The notes under the pieces were generated by a model. That model searched no databases. It was not told the DNA's origin and saw nothing but the letters and a program-made list of their open reading frames with translations. Both the position numbers and the translations under genes were made by a program. From JBDIVL01 sp039794405 (lineage in GTDB: Bacteria; Planctomycetota; Brocadiia; Brocadiales; Brocadiaceae), in assembly GCA_039794405.1 (NCBI GenBank), contig JBDIVL010000085.1:1-6969 (forward strand): a stretch of DNA of 6,969 nt, read 5' to 3'. How positions within the stretch are numbered: the first letter of the stretch is position 1; each line of letters begins with the position of its first letter. Positions 6,008-6,969 of this stretch are shown here, one piece after another.

Positions 6008-6862
6008 TTACTTGTTACTAGTTTCACGCTGTTTTTTAATAGTTTTTTCTTTTCCCGGTAGAGTTATGATAACTTTGGTATATTCTCCCTCAACACTATC
6101 AATGGTGAGCTTACCATTATGGTCATCAATAATCTTGCGGCTGATACTTAATCCTAATCCAGTTCCTTTGCCAGCAGGTTTTGTGGTGAAAAATGGATTC
6201 ATTATCTTGTCTTTAATATTGGCAGATACGCCTGTTCCATGGTCATAAAAGGTAATCTTCACATAAGGCTGGTTATTTATCATGATTTTTTCGCCTAAGA
6301 TTTCGACGATCTTATTCTCATGTATTCCTGGATATTTTTGGTTCAGGGCATATCGTGCATTACTGATAATGTTCATAAAGACTTGTTGTGTTTGTTGAAA
6401 ATCAGCATATATTTCTGGCAAATCTTCAGGAATATCAAATTTTATTTGAATGCCATCTTTTCTGAGTTGTGCCCCTGTCAATACAAGGGTATCAGATAAT
6501 ATTGCAAGTATGCCCGTTATTCTTTTTTTCTCTTTTTCAGGTCTGGCAAAAGAAAGAAGCTTATTGACAATAGTAGCTATGCGATCTCCTTCTTTCATAA
6601 TTCTACCGGCAAGGTCTTTTTCTTTACTGCCTTCACAACTTTTATTGAATAAAATCTGAGCATAATTAATGACACCACTTACGGGATTATTGATCTCATG
6701 AGCTACTCCTGCTGCTAATTCTCCTATTAATGCTAAATGTCTGGACCGTTCTGTTTCCTCTTCCAGGTTTATTTTTTCCGTAATATCCAGCGAAGAGCCT
6801 AAGATACCAATAACATTACCTATTTCATCTTTTATGGGGACTTTAATTCCTGAGCTAAACCA
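6008..6862 (-). pseudogene. PAS-histidine kinase, 5' part missing (interrupted in the PAS domain)
   Basis: The homologous frame gives about 284 residues ending at TAA 6008-6010. It begins in the last strands of a PAS domain (WFSSGIKVPIKDE, then GNVIGILGSSLDITE). A dimerisation/phosphoacceptor block follows with the likely phospho-His in GVAHEINNP (codon 6700-6698). The ATPase domain has an N box (MNIISNARYAL), G1 (YDHGTG), F box (NPFFTTK) and G2 (GTGLGLSIS). The pattern is NtrB-like, and the catalytic core looks intact. Upstream the frame runs into a palindrome and a stop at 6907-6905, with no ATG, GTG or TTG before ATG 6598. The 196-residue frame that starts there lacks the phospho-His. The PAS core and any sensor part are missing, so I treat the gene as disrupted; the rest may lie beyond the window. 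No response regulator is present. The C-terminus is basic (KEKTIKKQRETSNK). Confidence 0.8.
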
Positions 6863-6969
6863 CCCGCTAAGCGGGTGTGAATAGCAAAAGCTAAGCTGTA
6901 GTATTTACAAAAAAAATCTCCTTCAGTATATTGCGATTGGGAATGCTTTAAGATTGCAATATAGCAGAA
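6858..6969. mobile_element. Possible end of an IS200/IS605-like or REP/MITE-type element inserted in the kinase gene
   Basis: PAS homology in the kinase frame stops at about 6860, exactly where a perfect palindrome CACCCGCTAAGCGGGTG (6861-6877) begins. From there to the window edge the kinase frame has a stop (6905-6907) and no recognisable PAS sequence. A compact GC-rich hairpin at the border, with no evident target duplication, is the architecture of IS200/IS605 transposon ends and the REP/MITE elements derived from them. No transposase is visible in the 92 bases that remain, so family, orientation and length are unknown. The left boundary is set only by where homology ends and could shift by a few bases. 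Alternatives are a rearrangement breakpoint or an assembly join. Confidence 0.4.
6861..6877. repeat. Perfect 8-bp palindrome (hairpin) at the kinase break point
   Basis: CACCCGCT and AGCGGGTG are exact reverse complements separated by one A; as a hairpin it would form seven GC-rich pairs with a TAA loop. It is the strongest GC-rich palindrome in an otherwise AT-rich stretch. It marks the junction between PAS-coding sequence and unrelated sequence. Nearby AGCAAAAGCT (6883-6892) is a further short inverted repeat. Confidence 0.75.

Noticed and set aside
6834..6969. Minus-strand open frame running from the window edge through the palindrome, as a transposase C-terminus
   Set aside because: The roughly 45 residues show no transposase motif that I recognise, and the frame passes through the hairpin into kinase-coding DNA in the wrong frame, so coding use is unsupported.

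Overview
The window has about 40% GC by eye and holds five substantial genes plus a fragment at the left edge. Nothing in it fixes the species. A TonB-dependent receptor tail shows a Gram-negative (diderm) cell. A 609-residue BshC-like protein carries motifs I associate from memory with Planctomycetota. With the modest GC, this makes a planctomycete, possibly a low-GC anammox-type member, my best guess. That is inference only.

Layout, left to right. Bases 2-127 (+) encode the last 41 residues of an outer-membrane beta-barrel receptor. A complete GMP synthase gene, guaA (177-1727, -), converges on it. A 151-bp spacer holds a good guaA promoter and a leader hairpin, and separates guaA from the divergent BshC-like gene (1879-3708, +). 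That gene runs tail to tail into, and overlaps by 44 bp, a gene for a membrane-anchored dCache sensor protein with no output domain (3665-4687, -). The sensor gene has its own strong-looking promoter and a TTG start. Next is a xylose-isomerase-like TIM-barrel protein (4908-5813, -), bracketed by two copies of a related intergenic inverted repeat. The right end is a PAS/histidine kinase (6008-about 6860, -). Its reading frame is cut inside the PAS domain by a palindrome-bearing sequence that looks like the end of a mobile or REP-type element.

The genes do not form an obvious pathway. guaA is a housekeeping purine gene standing alone. The sensor-only protein and the broken kinase both belong to signal transduction but lie about 1.3 kb apart, and nothing shows that they work together. 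All genes except the left fragment and the BshC-like gene are on the minus strand. Each is separated by a non-coding gap, so they are probably mostly single-gene transcripts.

No gene-free stretch exceeds 300 bp. The gaps are 128-176, 1728-1878, 4688-4907 and 5814-6007. I found no tRNA, rRNA or CRISPR array. I do not see a clearly novel multi-gene system here. The items most worth follow-up are the BshC-like protein, the output-less sensor, the repeat pair and the interrupted kinase.
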